Part shown: one piece after another, positions 1 through 8,335 of the stretch | Layout of the letters: every line of letters begins with the position of its first letter | How positions within the stretch are numbered: the stretch's first letter is position 1 | Source: CAZUTK01 sp964623265 | GTDB taxonomy: Bacteria; Electryoneota; B3-LCP | Length of the DNA: 64,000 nucleotides | NCBI GenBank assembly: GCA_964623265.1 | Contig: CAZUTK010000004.1 | Location: 1-64,000 of the forward strand | Reading direction: 5' to 3' | Notes under the pieces: model-generated | Seen by the model: only the letters and a program-made list of their open reading frames with translations | What the model was told of the DNA's origin: nothing | Database searches by the model: none | Position numbers and translations under genes: made by a program

Positions 1-915
1 GGAGGAATTTTCGAATTGAAGCTGGATCCCGTCATCGAGAACTACGTCTTCGACGCCAGATCCACCGTCGCACCGTATTCTCAGCAGAACGAGAAAATCC
101 GGAAATGGGCTGTGGAGAATATCGCCTTGCCGCCGGATACAACCTCAGCGATGCCGGTGGTTGCGCCGATGCAAAAAATGGCTGACCTTCAGCTGTCAGG
201 GCAAAATCTTCAGGAAGTTTTATCGTCTGATGCGGAAAATGATTCATCCTTCCTGCATCAAACCGCCGTTTCACCCCAAGATTCCAGTGCCGACGCCGAA
301 GTAGCGGCGGCTCTGGAGAGCGCTCTGTTGCAATGGTCGGCAACAATTCAGAATGCGCGGGCTGAAATCCATCAGGAACATTACTATTCGCTGCTCGATC
401 TTTACAAAAAACTGCTCGAACTCGAAGCCCGCATTGATCACCTTATCAATTTGCTCAGGACAGATGGCCAGAAGAACCGCTGGGTTCTCCAGCGCGAGGA
501 GATTTATGGGGAATTCATCGGGGCTCGCAGTGAACTGCAGAAATGGCACGGTGATTATTTAGTGCGCAACAATCCCTTTTACCTGGAGACAGCACTGCGA
601 CGCACCCTGAAGCAAATCGGATATCCGCAGGCGCAGGTGCTGGTGCTGGATTCGCCCCAAACCGGCGACGCTTTCTTCATCGAACTGGAGATCGGCAATC
701 CGCAGAACCGCGAATCCTTTTTATCCGCCCTCACCGCAGTGCTGGACAACGAAATCAAAAAATCCCCTTTGAAAATTGAAGCGGTAAAGCTTCGCAGCCA
801 TGACCGCCTCTACCACTGGAAGACCGAACAGATCCGCAAAGCGGCGGAATTGCTGAATCGCTCCGACGGTATGAAGCGCTGCGCAAACTACCTGGACCCG
901 AAGAAATTATTGTAG
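1..915 (+). CDS. Hypothetical protein, 5' end cut by window edge
   Basis: I do not recognise this protein. The frame is open to the first base of the window, so it is probably 5'-truncated. A TTG at position 16 preceded by GGAGGA at 1-6 could be an alternative start giving 299 residues. The middle (about residues 95-190 from that TTG) is Glu/Leu/Lys-rich and looks helical or coiled-coil. The last 110 residues look like a mixed alpha/beta fold. No signal peptide or catalytic motif is visible. It is the only + strand gene in the first 54 kb. It converges on the OPT transporter, and the two coding ends overlap by 9 nt, so no terminator separates them. Confidence 0.6.
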   Translation, partial: GGIFELKLDPVIENYVFDARSTVAPYSQQNEKIRKWAVENIALPPDTTSAMPVVAPMQKMADLQLSGQNLQEVLSSDAENDSSFLHQTAVSPQDSSADAEVAAALESALLQWSATIQNARAEIHQEHYYSLLDLYKKLLELEARIDHLINLLRTDGQKNRWVLQREEIYGEFIGARSELQKWHGDYLVRNNPFYLETALRRTLKQIGYPQAQVLVLDSPQTGDAFFIELEIGNPQNRESFLSALTAVLDNEIKKSPLKIEAVKLRSHDRLYHWKTEQIRKAAELLNRSDGMKRCANYLDPKKLL

Positions 916-3141
916 CACCCCCGCCGCCATCAGCCCCGCGATGGTGACCCCTGTCAGACTCTCCCCGGCGATCACGCCCGATGCAACCGGAATCGTATAA
1001 GCCTCGTTTGTAGCCGGTGCCTTTTTTTCCAGAATCCAAACGATCAAGGAACCGAGGAACATCGAGATGCTGTTATACGCCGGAATCGTGAGCGCAATGC
1101 CGATGGCGGTCGGCGAAGGTGTGTAGGGTCGGATTTTCGGGAAGATCTTCTCCAACACCACGATCAGCGCGCCGAAGAAGATGGCTATTCCCAACGCCAG
1201 GATGGCGCTGGGTGGAAGGGTATTCAATCCCTGCGAGAGGATCCGAGCGACGCCCGCCCAGATGATCGCCGCCGGCGCCGGGAATTTCGCTCCGCCCAGC
1301 GCGTTGGCGTCGGGCACCAGAATAAAGTAAGCCGGCACTGCGAAGAAGGAGCCGGCGATCACACCGAAGATCTGAGCGATGAACTGCTTACGAGGGTGCG
1401 CGCCGACCCGATACCCAACATACAAATTTCCAACCGTATCACTGCAACTCGACGCCGCGCCCGCCGTGACATTGGCGGTCATCAGGTTGGTGGTCATATT
1501 GCCCGGAGCAATGACGCCGTAGAGCAGTTGCGTCACCTTGCCCATCGCACCGATGGGGTTAATCCCCACTTCGGCGCCCGCCCGCGCCGCCACCGCCGCC
1601 AGGAAAAAGGTGAACAGCACCGCCAGAATACCCATATACCAGTGGATGCTGAAGAGATACATCTGCGTCAGCAGGCAAAGCGCACCGGTCAGCAGAAACC
1701 CGATGACAAACCAGGTGCCGGGAATCTCAATATGCTCCAGGATATCTTTGGGAGTGTTGGATTTGTTCTTGCGGAACGCGGATAAAAAGCTGGTGAACGT
1801 CCGTCCCAGCGTCTTATACTGGAACACCAGAGCCAGCAATCCAGCCGTGACGAGAATTCCCGCACCAGGCCACATAGACCAGTTCGCGATATTGCGGAAA
1901 CCTCCGATGGCTTCGAAGCGGGATGAACCGGGGCGAAACCCGAGCAAGGGCGCTGCAGCGGAAACGGTGGTGTCATCGTAAATACTGCACCGGGTCTCTC
2001 GATAAAAATACCGATCCGCGCGCGCCCAGAGCACGGGAACACCGAGATCCTTGCTCAGAGTATCCAGAAAAGTGACCTGCCCGAAGAACGGATTGACAGC
2101 CCCATCCAATAACATCGGCGCATTGAGATCGGCAAGCAGCGATGGAAACCCTTCATATGTTCTCGCCTCCGTCCAGATGTAAGTCATAGAATCCACGCGG
2201 GATCCGGCTGAAAGCTCGTGCGTGACATCGGCGGATTCGATTCGGATCCCGAGCGTCTGACCCGGCTGCACCGTCAGAGGGAATTGCGGTGATTCCACCG
2301 CTTTCACGATCGGTGCGGGGTGCTTGATGATATCATGATTGATCAGATATGGCGCCAGCACGCCGTAATTCAGCAATGCACCGAAGAGCATGCTCAAGCC
2401 GACTTTTATCCCGAACAACGCCCCGATGCCCATCATAATCATGCCCGGCTCGAAGGAGAGCGTCAGATTCGACAGGCTGACGCGTGCAATGGACGCGGGG
2501 ACGTTCCATAAAGCGGGGAGAACGCCCAGACCATCTCGGAAAGTCGCGATGACGATGCCGATCGCGCCGGCGGTGCCGAGAGCTTTCGCTTTCTTCACCG
2601 CTTCCGAACCTTGAGAATACATGGCTTTCAGCGTCTCCACGACCGAGATATTGTAGGGGAAACGCAGGCGTTCTACTGTGATCATCTGGCGCTTCAAAGG
2701 GATCGCCATAAATAGCCCGAGGAAGAGGATGCCCGAGATCCAGAGGATCAGATGCCACCAGACGAAGGTCTTGCCGGTTACCATCGTCAAAGCGGGCACG
2801 GCGGAGACCAATCCCGCCGATGAAATCCAGCTCGCGGCGACGGCGGTGGTCATCATCATCGTGTTTTCCATCATGCCGAAATCCTGACGCACCCATTTCG
2901 GGAAAGCGCCGCGCAATCCTTTGAAAACGGCGAACGCGAGGATGATGGCGGCGATATCCACCCCCAAGCCCCAACCTGATTTCAACCCGACATACAGGTT
3001 GGAAAGGGACATTATGCCGCCTAAAATGCCTCCGGTGATGACGGATCGGACGGTCAGTTGCGGGACGTCTTTTTGATAGATGGATTCCAGCCATTCCTGA
3101 TCCATCTGCTCGGGGGTTTTCGGATTTTCAGAATCTGACAT
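907..3141 (-). CDS. OPT family oligopeptide transporter
   Basis: A 744-residue polytopic inner-membrane protein of the OPT/YSL family, which imports small peptides or metal chelates by proton coupling. The N-terminal half shows the family's opening helices (SLSNLYVGLKSGWG near residue 45, followed by FAVFKGLRG). Many further hydrophobic segments follow, and the GINPIGAMGKVTQLLYG and GNMTTNLMTANVTAG motifs lie in the second half. The length is normal for bacterial OPT proteins. A soluble insertion at about residues 270-400 separates two membrane blocks. It follows hisS by 13 nt, so co-transcription with hisS and the M42 peptidase is likely. The pairing with an aminopeptidase fits peptide uptake and breakdown, but the substrate is not readable from sequence. 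Confidence 0.92.
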   Translation of the reverse strand: MSDSENPKTPEQMDQEWLESIYQKDVPQLTVRSVITGGILGGIMSLSNLYVGLKSGWGLGVDIAAIILAFAVFKGLRGAFPKWVRQDFGMMENTMMMTTAVAASWISSAGLVSAVPALTMVTGKTFVWWHLILWISGILFLGLFMAIPLKRQMITVERLRFPYNISVVETLKAMYSQGSEAVKKAKALGTAGAIGIVIATFRDGLGVLPALWNVPASIARVSLSNLTLSFEPGMIMMGIGALFGIKVGLSMLFGALLNYGVLAPYLINHDIIKHPAPIVKAVESPQFPLTVQPGQTLGIRIESADVTHELSAGSRVDSMTYIWTEARTYEGFPSLLADLNAPMLLDGAVNPFFGQVTFLDTLSKDLGVPVLWARADRYFYRETRCSIYDDTTVSAAAPLLGFRPGSSRFEAIGGFRNIANWSMWPGAGILVTAGLLALVFQYKTLGRTFTSFLSAFRKNKSNTPKDILEHIEIPGTWFVIGFLLTGALCLLTQMYLFSIHWYMGILAVLFTFFLAAVAARAGAEVGINPIGAMGKVTQLLYGVIAPGNMTTNLMTANVTAGAASSCSDTVGNLYVGYRVGAHPRKQFIAQIFGVIAGSFFAVPAYFILVPDANALGGAKFPAPAAIIWAGVARILSQGLNTLPPSAILALGIAIFFGALIVVLEKIFPKIRPYTPSPTAIGIALTIPAYNSISMFLGSLIVWILEKKAPATNEAYTIPVASGVIAGESLTGVTIAGLMAAGVLQ

Positions 3142-3154
3142 AGTAACCGTCGAG

Positions 3155-4510
3155 TTAGATTTCCTGCGACAGCGTCATAATCAGATCGGCGCGTGCGATG
3201 GTCTGCTGTCGGCTGGTCTTGAGATTCTTGATCGTCACCGAACCGCTGCGGATTTCATCCGGACCCGCAACGATGACGATCGGAATCCTCTTTTTATCGG
3301 CGTAAGCGAACTGTCTGCCCAGTTTCTTCCCGCTTTCGAAAAAGACTTCCGCGGAGATCCCTGCGCGGCGGATTTCCGCTGTGATCTTCATTGCTTCCCC
3401 CCGGGTTTCCTCCGAAAAAACAGCAACCAATACGCGCGGCGAAACCTCGGTGACGGCATCAGCCAAATTCAATTCCCGCACGACATCGAAGATGCGCTCA
3501 ATGCCGATGGAAGTCCCGGTGGCGGGGATGTCCTCGCCGCAAAAAACGCCGATCAGACGGTCGTATCGCCCCCCGCCGGTGATGGAACCGATGCGGGGTT
3601 CCTCAATCAGAGTCTCGAAGATGGGACCGGTGTAATAATCGAGTCCTCGTGCCAGGTGTAGCGTGCAGCTCAGGCGTTCCAGCGGGACTCCCATCGCCTG
3701 GACATCATCGAACAGCCTCCTCAGTTCATTCACGGCGGTTGCGCCTTCCGGCATCCGATTCACATCCTGCGCAACGCGTTCGAGAATTTCATCTGGATCA
3801 CCGGAGAGGTGCAGCATACCCATCAACCGCTCAATCGAGCCTCTTTCGAATCGCTTATTCTGCAATTCCAGGAGAACGCCATCCATGCCGATCTTATCCA
3901 TCTTATCAATGACGGCGCACATTTCCAGAAACCGTTCACCGGGGATCTTCGCGGCGGCGGCGATCGCCTGGAGCATCAGGCGGTGATTGACGTGGATGCG
4001 GTAACGGGGGATGCGCAGACGCTGCAAAATGTGATCGGATAGGGCGATGATTTCCGCATCGGCGGATGCCGAAGAAACACCCACGATATCGGCGTCGCAC
4101 TGAAAGAATTCGCGATAACGCCCTTTCTGCTGGCGTTCCGCGCGCCAGACTGGCTGGATCTGGTAGCGTTTGAAAGGAAACTGCAAAGCTCCGCGGTTCA
4201 TAGCGACCACGCGCGCCAGAGGCACGGTGAGATCATAGCGCAGTCCGAGATCCGCCAGTTCTCCAGATGCTTTCGACGCCTCTAATTCATCTCCGCGTTT
4301 CAAGATCTTGAAAATCAGACGATCGGCTTCTTCTCCGTATTTGCCGGTCAGCACATCGAGACGTTCCAACGCGGGCGTTTCCAGCGGTTGAAAGCCGAAG
4401 AGCCGAAAGGACGACTCAATCTCCGAGCGGATATGATTGCGAAGAGCCATCTCTTCGGGGAGGAAGTCGCGGGTTCCAGGCGCACGGTGGGCGGTGATTT
4501 TCTGGGACAT
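3155..4510 (-). CDS. hisS: Histidyl-tRNA synthetase
   Basis: Class II aminoacyl-tRNA synthetase that charges tRNA-His, 451 residues. Class II motif 2 is seen as RAERQQKGRYREF (residues 123-135). The histidine-specific LARGLDYYTGPIFE lies near residue 280, the GGGRYDRL glycine-rich segment shortly after, and motif 3 is TSIGIERIF near 325. The C-terminal 90 residues form the anticodon-binding domain. The length is slightly longer than the 420-430 typical of bacterial HisS, through an insertion after motif 1. It lies 18 nt downstream of the M42 peptidase and 13 nt upstream of the OPT transporter, so the three probably form one transcript. The ATG start has only a weak Shine-Dalgarno (TTAGCTGAA). 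Confidence 0.96.
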   Translation of the reverse strand: MSQKITAHRAPGTRDFLPEEMALRNHIRSEIESSFRLFGFQPLETPALERLDVLTGKYGEEADRLIFKILKRGDELEASKASGELADLGLRYDLTVPLARVVAMNRGALQFPFKRYQIQPVWRAERQQKGRYREFFQCDADIVGVSSASADAEIIALSDHILQRLRIPRYRIHVNHRLMLQAIAAAAKIPGERFLEMCAVIDKMDKIGMDGVLLELQNKRFERGSIERLMGMLHLSGDPDEILERVAQDVNRMPEGATAVNELRRLFDDVQAMGVPLERLSCTLHLARGLDYYTGPIFETLIEEPRIGSITGGGRYDRLIGVFCGEDIPATGTSIGIERIFDVVRELNLADAVTEVSPRVLVAVFSEETRGEAMKITAEIRRAGISAEVFFESGKKLGRQFAYADKKRIPIVIVAGPDEIRSGSVTIKNLKTSRQQTIARADLIMTLSQEI

Positions 4511-4528
4511 TTCAGCTAATCGGCGGTT

Positions 4529-5563
4529 TCAGAGGACGTAATCGCGCGGTGCTGCGTCGAGTATGTAGGCGGACAGCAGATCAATGCAAGACTGCACATC
4601 CTTCTTATGGCACATTTCCACGGTGGAATGCGCATACCGCGTGGGGATGGAGATGGTAACGACCGCGACATTTTTGCCGGATCTCTGGAGAGCTCCTGCA
4701 TCGGTGCCGCCGCGGGGGAGGATTTCCATCTGAGTCTTGATCCTTTTTCTGGCGGCGATGTCCTTCAAATGCTGAACCAGTTTGGGGTTGGAGATGGAAT
4801 AGCTGTCCATTATCTTGATGGCGGCTCCGCTCCCCAGCGTCGTCACCCGCTCATGCTCGGCGGATCCCGGGACGTCATTCGCCAGCGTGATGTCCACCGC
4901 AATGCCGATATCGGGATCCAGACCCAGTGCGGACGTCGCGGCTCCGCGCACTCCCACCTCTTCCTGCACCGTCGCAATCGCATACAGATCCATAGGCAAC
5001 GGCTTACCCTTGATCTTGCGGAGAGCTTCCAGCATTACGTATACTCCGACGCGGTCGTCGAAGGCTTTGCTCGCGTAACAATCCCCGATTTCGGTGAAAT
5101 CCCGATGCCAGGTGATGGGATCCCCCGGCGAAACCCATTTCTTCACCTCTTTAGCAGGCAAACCCAAATCAACGAAATAATCTTCGACTTTCAGCACCTT
5201 CTTCTTCTCTTCCTCGCTCAGAACGTGAATCGGTTTAGATCCGAACACGCCCGGCAGATCCTTCTTGCCGTGCACGATCACCTTCTGCGCCATCAACGTG
5301 CGGGGATCGAATCCGCCCAGCGGTATGATGCGCAAAAATCCCTTGTCATCAATGTGGTTGACCATAAACCCGATCTCGTCCATATGAGCCGCAAGTACGA
5401 GTTTTTTAGACGTCTTCCCCTTGCGGTAGCCGGTGACATTGCCCATTGCGTCTGTAGTGACTCTATCCACAAAGGGCTTCATTTCGCTGAAGATCAGTTT
5501 GCGCACATCGTCTTCGCGGCCGGATACGCCGGTGGCGGAAGTCAATCGTTGCAGGAGATCCAT
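4529..5563 (-). CDS. M42 family metallo-aminopeptidase
   Basis: Cytoplasmic dinuclear-metal aminopeptidase of family M42 (TET/FrvX type), 344 residues. The family forms large tetrahedral assemblies and trims short peptides. The expected ligands and catalytic residues are present in order: H60 and D62 (AAHMDE), the D169-D170 pair (AFDDRVGVY), catalytic Glu 201 with the next Glu (QEEVGVRGA), D224 (VDITLAND) and H312 (YAHSTVE). The start is ATG with GAGG five bases upstream. It heads the short operon with hisS and the OPT transporter, consistent with use of imported or recycled peptides. Specificity within M42 (glutamyl, leucyl or lysyl) cannot be told from sequence. Confidence 0.93.
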   Translation of the reverse strand: MDLLQRLTSATGVSGREDDVRKLIFSEMKPFVDRVTTDAMGNVTGYRKGKTSKKLVLAAHMDEIGFMVNHIDDKGFLRIIPLGGFDPRTLMAQKVIVHGKKDLPGVFGSKPIHVLSEEEKKKVLKVEDYFVDLGLPAKEVKKWVSPGDPITWHRDFTEIGDCYASKAFDDRVGVYVMLEALRKIKGKPLPMDLYAIATVQEEVGVRGAATSALGLDPDIGIAVDITLANDVPGSAEHERVTTLGSGAAIKIMDSYSISNPKLVQHLKDIAARKRIKTQMEILPRGGTDAGALQRSGKNVAVVTISIPTRYAHSTVEMCHKKDVQSCIDLLSAYILDAAPRDYVL

Positions 5564-5656
5564 AGATGCCTCGGAGTTTAATAATGTCGGGATAAATTAA
5601 GCAATCCGACGCTGATGCGCAAGAACAGATTGCACGATTTTAGAACTCGATGCGGC

Positions 5657-5688
5657 AAAAAAAAGAGGGCGCACTTTCGCGCGCCCTC
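5657..5688 (-). terminator. Rho-independent terminator after the first secreted propeller gene
   Basis: A perfect 8-bp inverted repeat (GAGGGCGC at 5665-5672, GCGCCCTC at 5681-5688) with an 8-nt loop. On the minus strand it is followed directly by eight Ts (5664-5657). It lies 21 nt beyond the stop of the minus-strand secreted protein gene. Confidence 0.9.
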
Positions 5689-5709
5689 GAAAACGAACAG
5701 AAAACAGCA

Positions 5710-6387
5710 TTACTTCGTCAGCATCATCTTGCCGACGGCGGACTGCGATCCGGAAGCCAAGCGATAGATATAAACGCCTGAAGCCAAGCCGGAAGCATCG
5801 AAGGTGACCTCATGGCTGCCGGCGTCGCGATAACCGTTCACCAGCTCGGCGACGGCGCGACCGGACAGATCGTAGACAGTCAGATTCACTGCGCCGCTAC
5901 TGCCCAGAGTGTAGCGGATGGTCGTGCTGGGGTTGAAGGGATTGGGATAATTGCCCAGCAGAGCAAATTCCGCGGGTGTGGAAGCCGACACTTCGACGTC
6001 AAAGGATTCGCCGAAGTTCGCCCATTCCCCTTCGAAGGAACCGCCGTCCAGGGTGGATTTGGAGAACGGGAAGCTGCTGGAGTTATACACGGTACCAGGA
6101 TAAGAACCCACGTTCCCGGTATAGGTGTAGTTCCCAGGCGGAGCGGATGCTGGAATCACCTGCGTGCGCTGACGAGTAATAGAAGCTCCTCCCGGAAGAG
6201 TCAGCGTGATGGGACCGAGCACCGGACCGTACTGGCCGCCACTGGGCAGTGTCACCATAATCCAGACGCCGAACGTCTGAGCGGAGGTTTCGTTGTTCGT
6301 GATCGTCGCATTGAAGTTGAAGCTGCCGCCGCTGGCGGGGATCACGATCGGAGGATTGATCGGTGTCATACTGATGGTGATGTTCGG
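5710..6387 (-). repeat. Duplicated 225-codon Ig/sorting module, copy 1
   Basis: This segment encodes residues from PNITISMTP to the C-terminus. It aligns without gaps to 7658-8335, with about 164 of 225 residues identical by hand count. The DNA is also visibly similar, for example around 5735-5830 against 7720-7790. The N-terminal propeller parts of the two proteins are unlike each other, so the shared part is a module rather than a whole-gene duplicate. Confidence 0.88.
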
Positions 6388-7254
6388 CAGCGGACCGGCG
6401 GGCCACATCTCGACGACGTACAGAATATCATTGGGGGTGCCTTGCGACATCGCTACGATCGTGTGGAAAGCCGGGTTGAACTCGTTGGTGAAACCGCAGC
6501 CGCCCGCGATTTGCGCGGTGGTGCCAGTCCCAATCAGAGGCATCTGATGTGGGGTGCCGACGTAAGTGTGCGTCACTTGATTCCACTCCTGAAACCAGTT
6601 TCCCGTCGGTGCGGAACCTTGATCGTAAATCCACATATGGCCGGTGACATCGTCATAGCACATACCATACACCGCCGTCAGCGGGCTGGGAGATCCCTGC
6701 CAAATCACATTGCCGGAACGGTCGAATTCGACCAGGTTGTTTCCGAAATTGCCGCTGAAGAAGTGATCGGTATTGGGATCGTACGCCAAAGCGCGGGCGA
6801 CCGTCAGAGCGGCGGGCTTCGGGATATTAAAGCTCGGCGCCGGTACGCCTGCGGGCGTATAAGCCAGAATGGTGGTGGCTTCACAGCCGAAGTACAAATA
6901 CGTGCCGTCGAACGCGGGATCGCGCCAGCCCCAGCCGGAATTCGCCGGTTGATCTATGGTCTGGAAAAGCGTGCCGTCGTTGTTGATCAGATAGAGCTTG
7001 TTGTCGGTAGTAGACGAGGAGCTCAAGCCGCCGCCGGTGACGATGAAGTGCCCACCCGCATACTCGGCACCCAGGAGCAGATTGCTGCCCGTGGTCGTCT
7101 GTGCATCCGTCCAGAAGAGAACGTCCCAGGTGGCGTCCGTCGCCGGCGGATAGTAAGCGACAGGACCCAGATTCGGAGCGGCGTCGTTATAGGCATCCGC
7201 AAATGCAACGCCGCCGATCAGAAGCAAGCAGAGAACGAAAACCAATTTTCGCAT
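5710..7254 (-). CDS. Secreted beta-propeller-like protein with C-terminal sorting domain
   Basis: A 514-residue exported protein. The signal peptide is MRKLVFVLCLLLIGGVAFA. Residues about 25-285 have repeated short beta-strand blocks (YLYFGCEATT, FDRSGNVIW, GHMWIYDQG) that suggest a propeller similar to NHL or YncE folds. Residues about 290-420 form an Ig-like domain. The C-terminus carries GNYPNPFNPSTTIRY followed by a FlgD-like/type A sorting domain, the kind used by type IX secretion and related FCB surface export. The start is ATG with AAAGGAGGAAA upstream. The gene has its own promoter (7450-7478) and terminator (5657-5688). The last 225 residues are a gapless near-duplicate of the neighbour's C-terminus. 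Binding target and role are unknown. Confidence 0.88.
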   Translation of the reverse strand: MRKLVFVLCLLLIGGVAFADAYNDAAPNLGPVAYYPPATDATWDVLFWTDAQTTTGSNLLLGAEYAGGHFIVTGGGLSSSSTTDNKLYLINNDGTLFQTIDQPANSGWGWRDPAFDGTYLYFGCEATTILAYTPAGVPAPSFNIPKPAALTVARALAYDPNTDHFFSGNFGNNLVEFDRSGNVIWQGSPSPLTAVYGMCYDDVTGHMWIYDQGSAPTGNWFQEWNQVTHTYVGTPHQMPLIGTGTTAQIAGGCGFTNEFNPAFHTIVAMSQGTPNDILYVVEMWPAGPLPNITISMTPINPPIVIPASGGSFNFNATITNNETSAQTFGVWIMVTLPSGGQYGPVLGPITLTLPGGASITRQRTQVIPASAPPGNYTYTGNVGSYPGTVYNSSSFPFSKSTLDGGSFEGEWANFGESFDVEVSASTPAEFALLGNYPNPFNPSTTIRYTLGSSGAVNLTVYDLSGRAVAELVNGYRDAGSHEVTFDASGLASGVYIYRLASGSQSAVGKMMLTK

Positions 7255-7352
7255 GTGAGTTTCCTCCTTTGGAGTGGTTGGTAGAAGATCTTCATCAGGG
7301 ATTTTGAGTTACAAAATTTACGCAATAAACATACGCCTCTTTTCAGTTTCTT

Positions 7353-7363
7353 TCACCTCCTTT
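7353..7363 (-). promoter_or_regulatory. Extra consensus Shine-Dalgarno-like element in 5' leader
   Basis: On the minus strand the leader contains AAAGGAGGTGA, an almost complete complement of the 16S rRNA 3' end, 99 nt upstream of the real start codon. The start codon has its own AAAGGAGGAAA. A matching element occurs at 9464-9474 in the leader of the paralogous gene. No convincing leader peptide follows it: a GTG-initiated frame of 12 codons overlaps the element. Its role is unknown. Confidence 0.5.
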
Positions 7364-7449
7364 ATTTGAGTTGATCGAAGTGATTTTTAGCTTCCGCCAA
7401 AATGCGTATATTTCAAGCGAATCACAATCGTTTTAAGAGTAGATAGTCT

Positions 7450-7478
7450 AAATTACTAAATTTAAATGTTCTTGTCAA
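7450..7478 (-). promoter_or_regulatory. Sigma-70-type promoter of the first secreted propeller gene
   Basis: The minus strand shows a perfect -35 TTGACA (7478-7473), a 17-nt spacer and a -10 TAATTT (7455-7450) in an AT-rich stretch. The predicted transcription start is near 7443, giving a leader of about 190 nt before the ATG at 7254. Confidence 0.8.
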
Positions 7479-7586
7479 GTTATTTTTTCAATTTAAGCGC
7501 TTTTTTTGAAGAACTATTGCAGGTATATTTTTTACGCAGGTAAATTCTGCCCGTTGGATGGGTTGATTAGGGGATACCAACCAATA

Positions 7587-7617
7587 AAGATCCCGCCTCC
7601 ATCCGAGGCGGGATCTT
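7587..7617 (-). terminator. Terminator after the Kelch-type secreted protein gene
   Basis: A perfect 13-bp inverted repeat (AAGATCCCGCCTC at 7587-7599 and its complement at 7605-7617) with a 5-nt loop. It lies 41 nt beyond the stop codon of the minus-strand gene. The following minus-strand bases (TTTATTGG) are a short, imperfect T tract, so termination may be less efficient than at 5657-5688. Confidence 0.75.
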
Positions 7618-7657
7618 GCAAACCTGCTTCTCTTTCTGCAACAAGAAATTGTACTCG

Positions 7658-8335
7658 CTATTTCATCAGCACCATCTTCAACGTGGCGGTCTTTGCATCG
7701 GAAGTCAATTTGCAGACATAGACGCCCGAAGCCAAACCGGAAGCATCGAAGGTGACTTCATGGTTGCCGGCATCGCGATAGCCGTCCACGAGCGTCGCAA
7801 CTGTTCTGCCCGCTACGTCATGAACGGTCAGGCTGACGCGTCCGCTGATGTTCAGCGCGTATTGAATCGTCGTGCTGGGATTGAAGGGATTTGGATAATT
7901 GCCCAGCAAGGCGCATTCCAGCGGCAGAACCGCGCTCACACCGGCTTCGAAGGATTCCCCGGAATTCGTCCATTCGCCCACGAAAGAACCACCGTCTGAG
8001 GTAGCTTTCGAGAAGGGGAAGGAATCCGAATCATAAATTGTCCCAGGGTAGGATCCGACATTACCGGTGTAAAGATAATCACCGGGAGGAGCGCTCGCCG
8101 GCACGGTCTGAGAGCGATTCCGGGTAATGCTCAATCCTGCCGGTAGAGTAAGGGCTATCGGACCCAGCACCGGTCCGTAGGGATTCCCATTGGGCAGCGT
8201 GACCATTATCCAGACATCGAAGGTCTGCGCCGAAGTTTCGTTGTTGGTAATGGTGGCGTCAAAACTGAAAGAACCTCCGCCCGGTGGGATGACGATCGGT
8301 GGGCCTACCGGCACCATGGCGATGGTGATATTGGG
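7658..8335 (-). repeat. Duplicated 225-codon Ig/sorting module, copy 2
   Basis: Encodes residues from PNITIAMVP to the C-terminus of the Kelch protein. It is the partner of 5710-6387: same length, no gaps, roughly 73% identical residues by hand count. The most conserved blocks are NNETSAQTF-VWIMVTLP, GNVGSYPGT, NYPNPFNPSTTI and GYRDAG-HEVTFDASGLASGVY. Confidence 0.88.

Larger units (their letters stand above)
7255..7657. other. 403-nt intergenic region between the two secreted propeller genes
   Basis: This stretch holds, on the minus strand from right to left, the terminator of the Kelch gene (7587-7617), a sigma-70-type promoter (7450-7478) and a leader of about 190 nt with an internal Shine-Dalgarno-like element (7353-7363). 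It is markedly AT-rich around 7300-7540 compared with the coding sequence. I see no gene or structured RNA family I recognise. Confidence 0.7.

Noticed and set aside
4607..5581. Long + strand open frame opposite the M42 peptidase (and similar ones at 5812-7284, 9835-11049 and 40163-41050)
   Set aside because: Each is the mirror of a well-identified minus-strand gene. Their translations are His/Arg/Gln-rich with no recognisable domain and no ribosome site.
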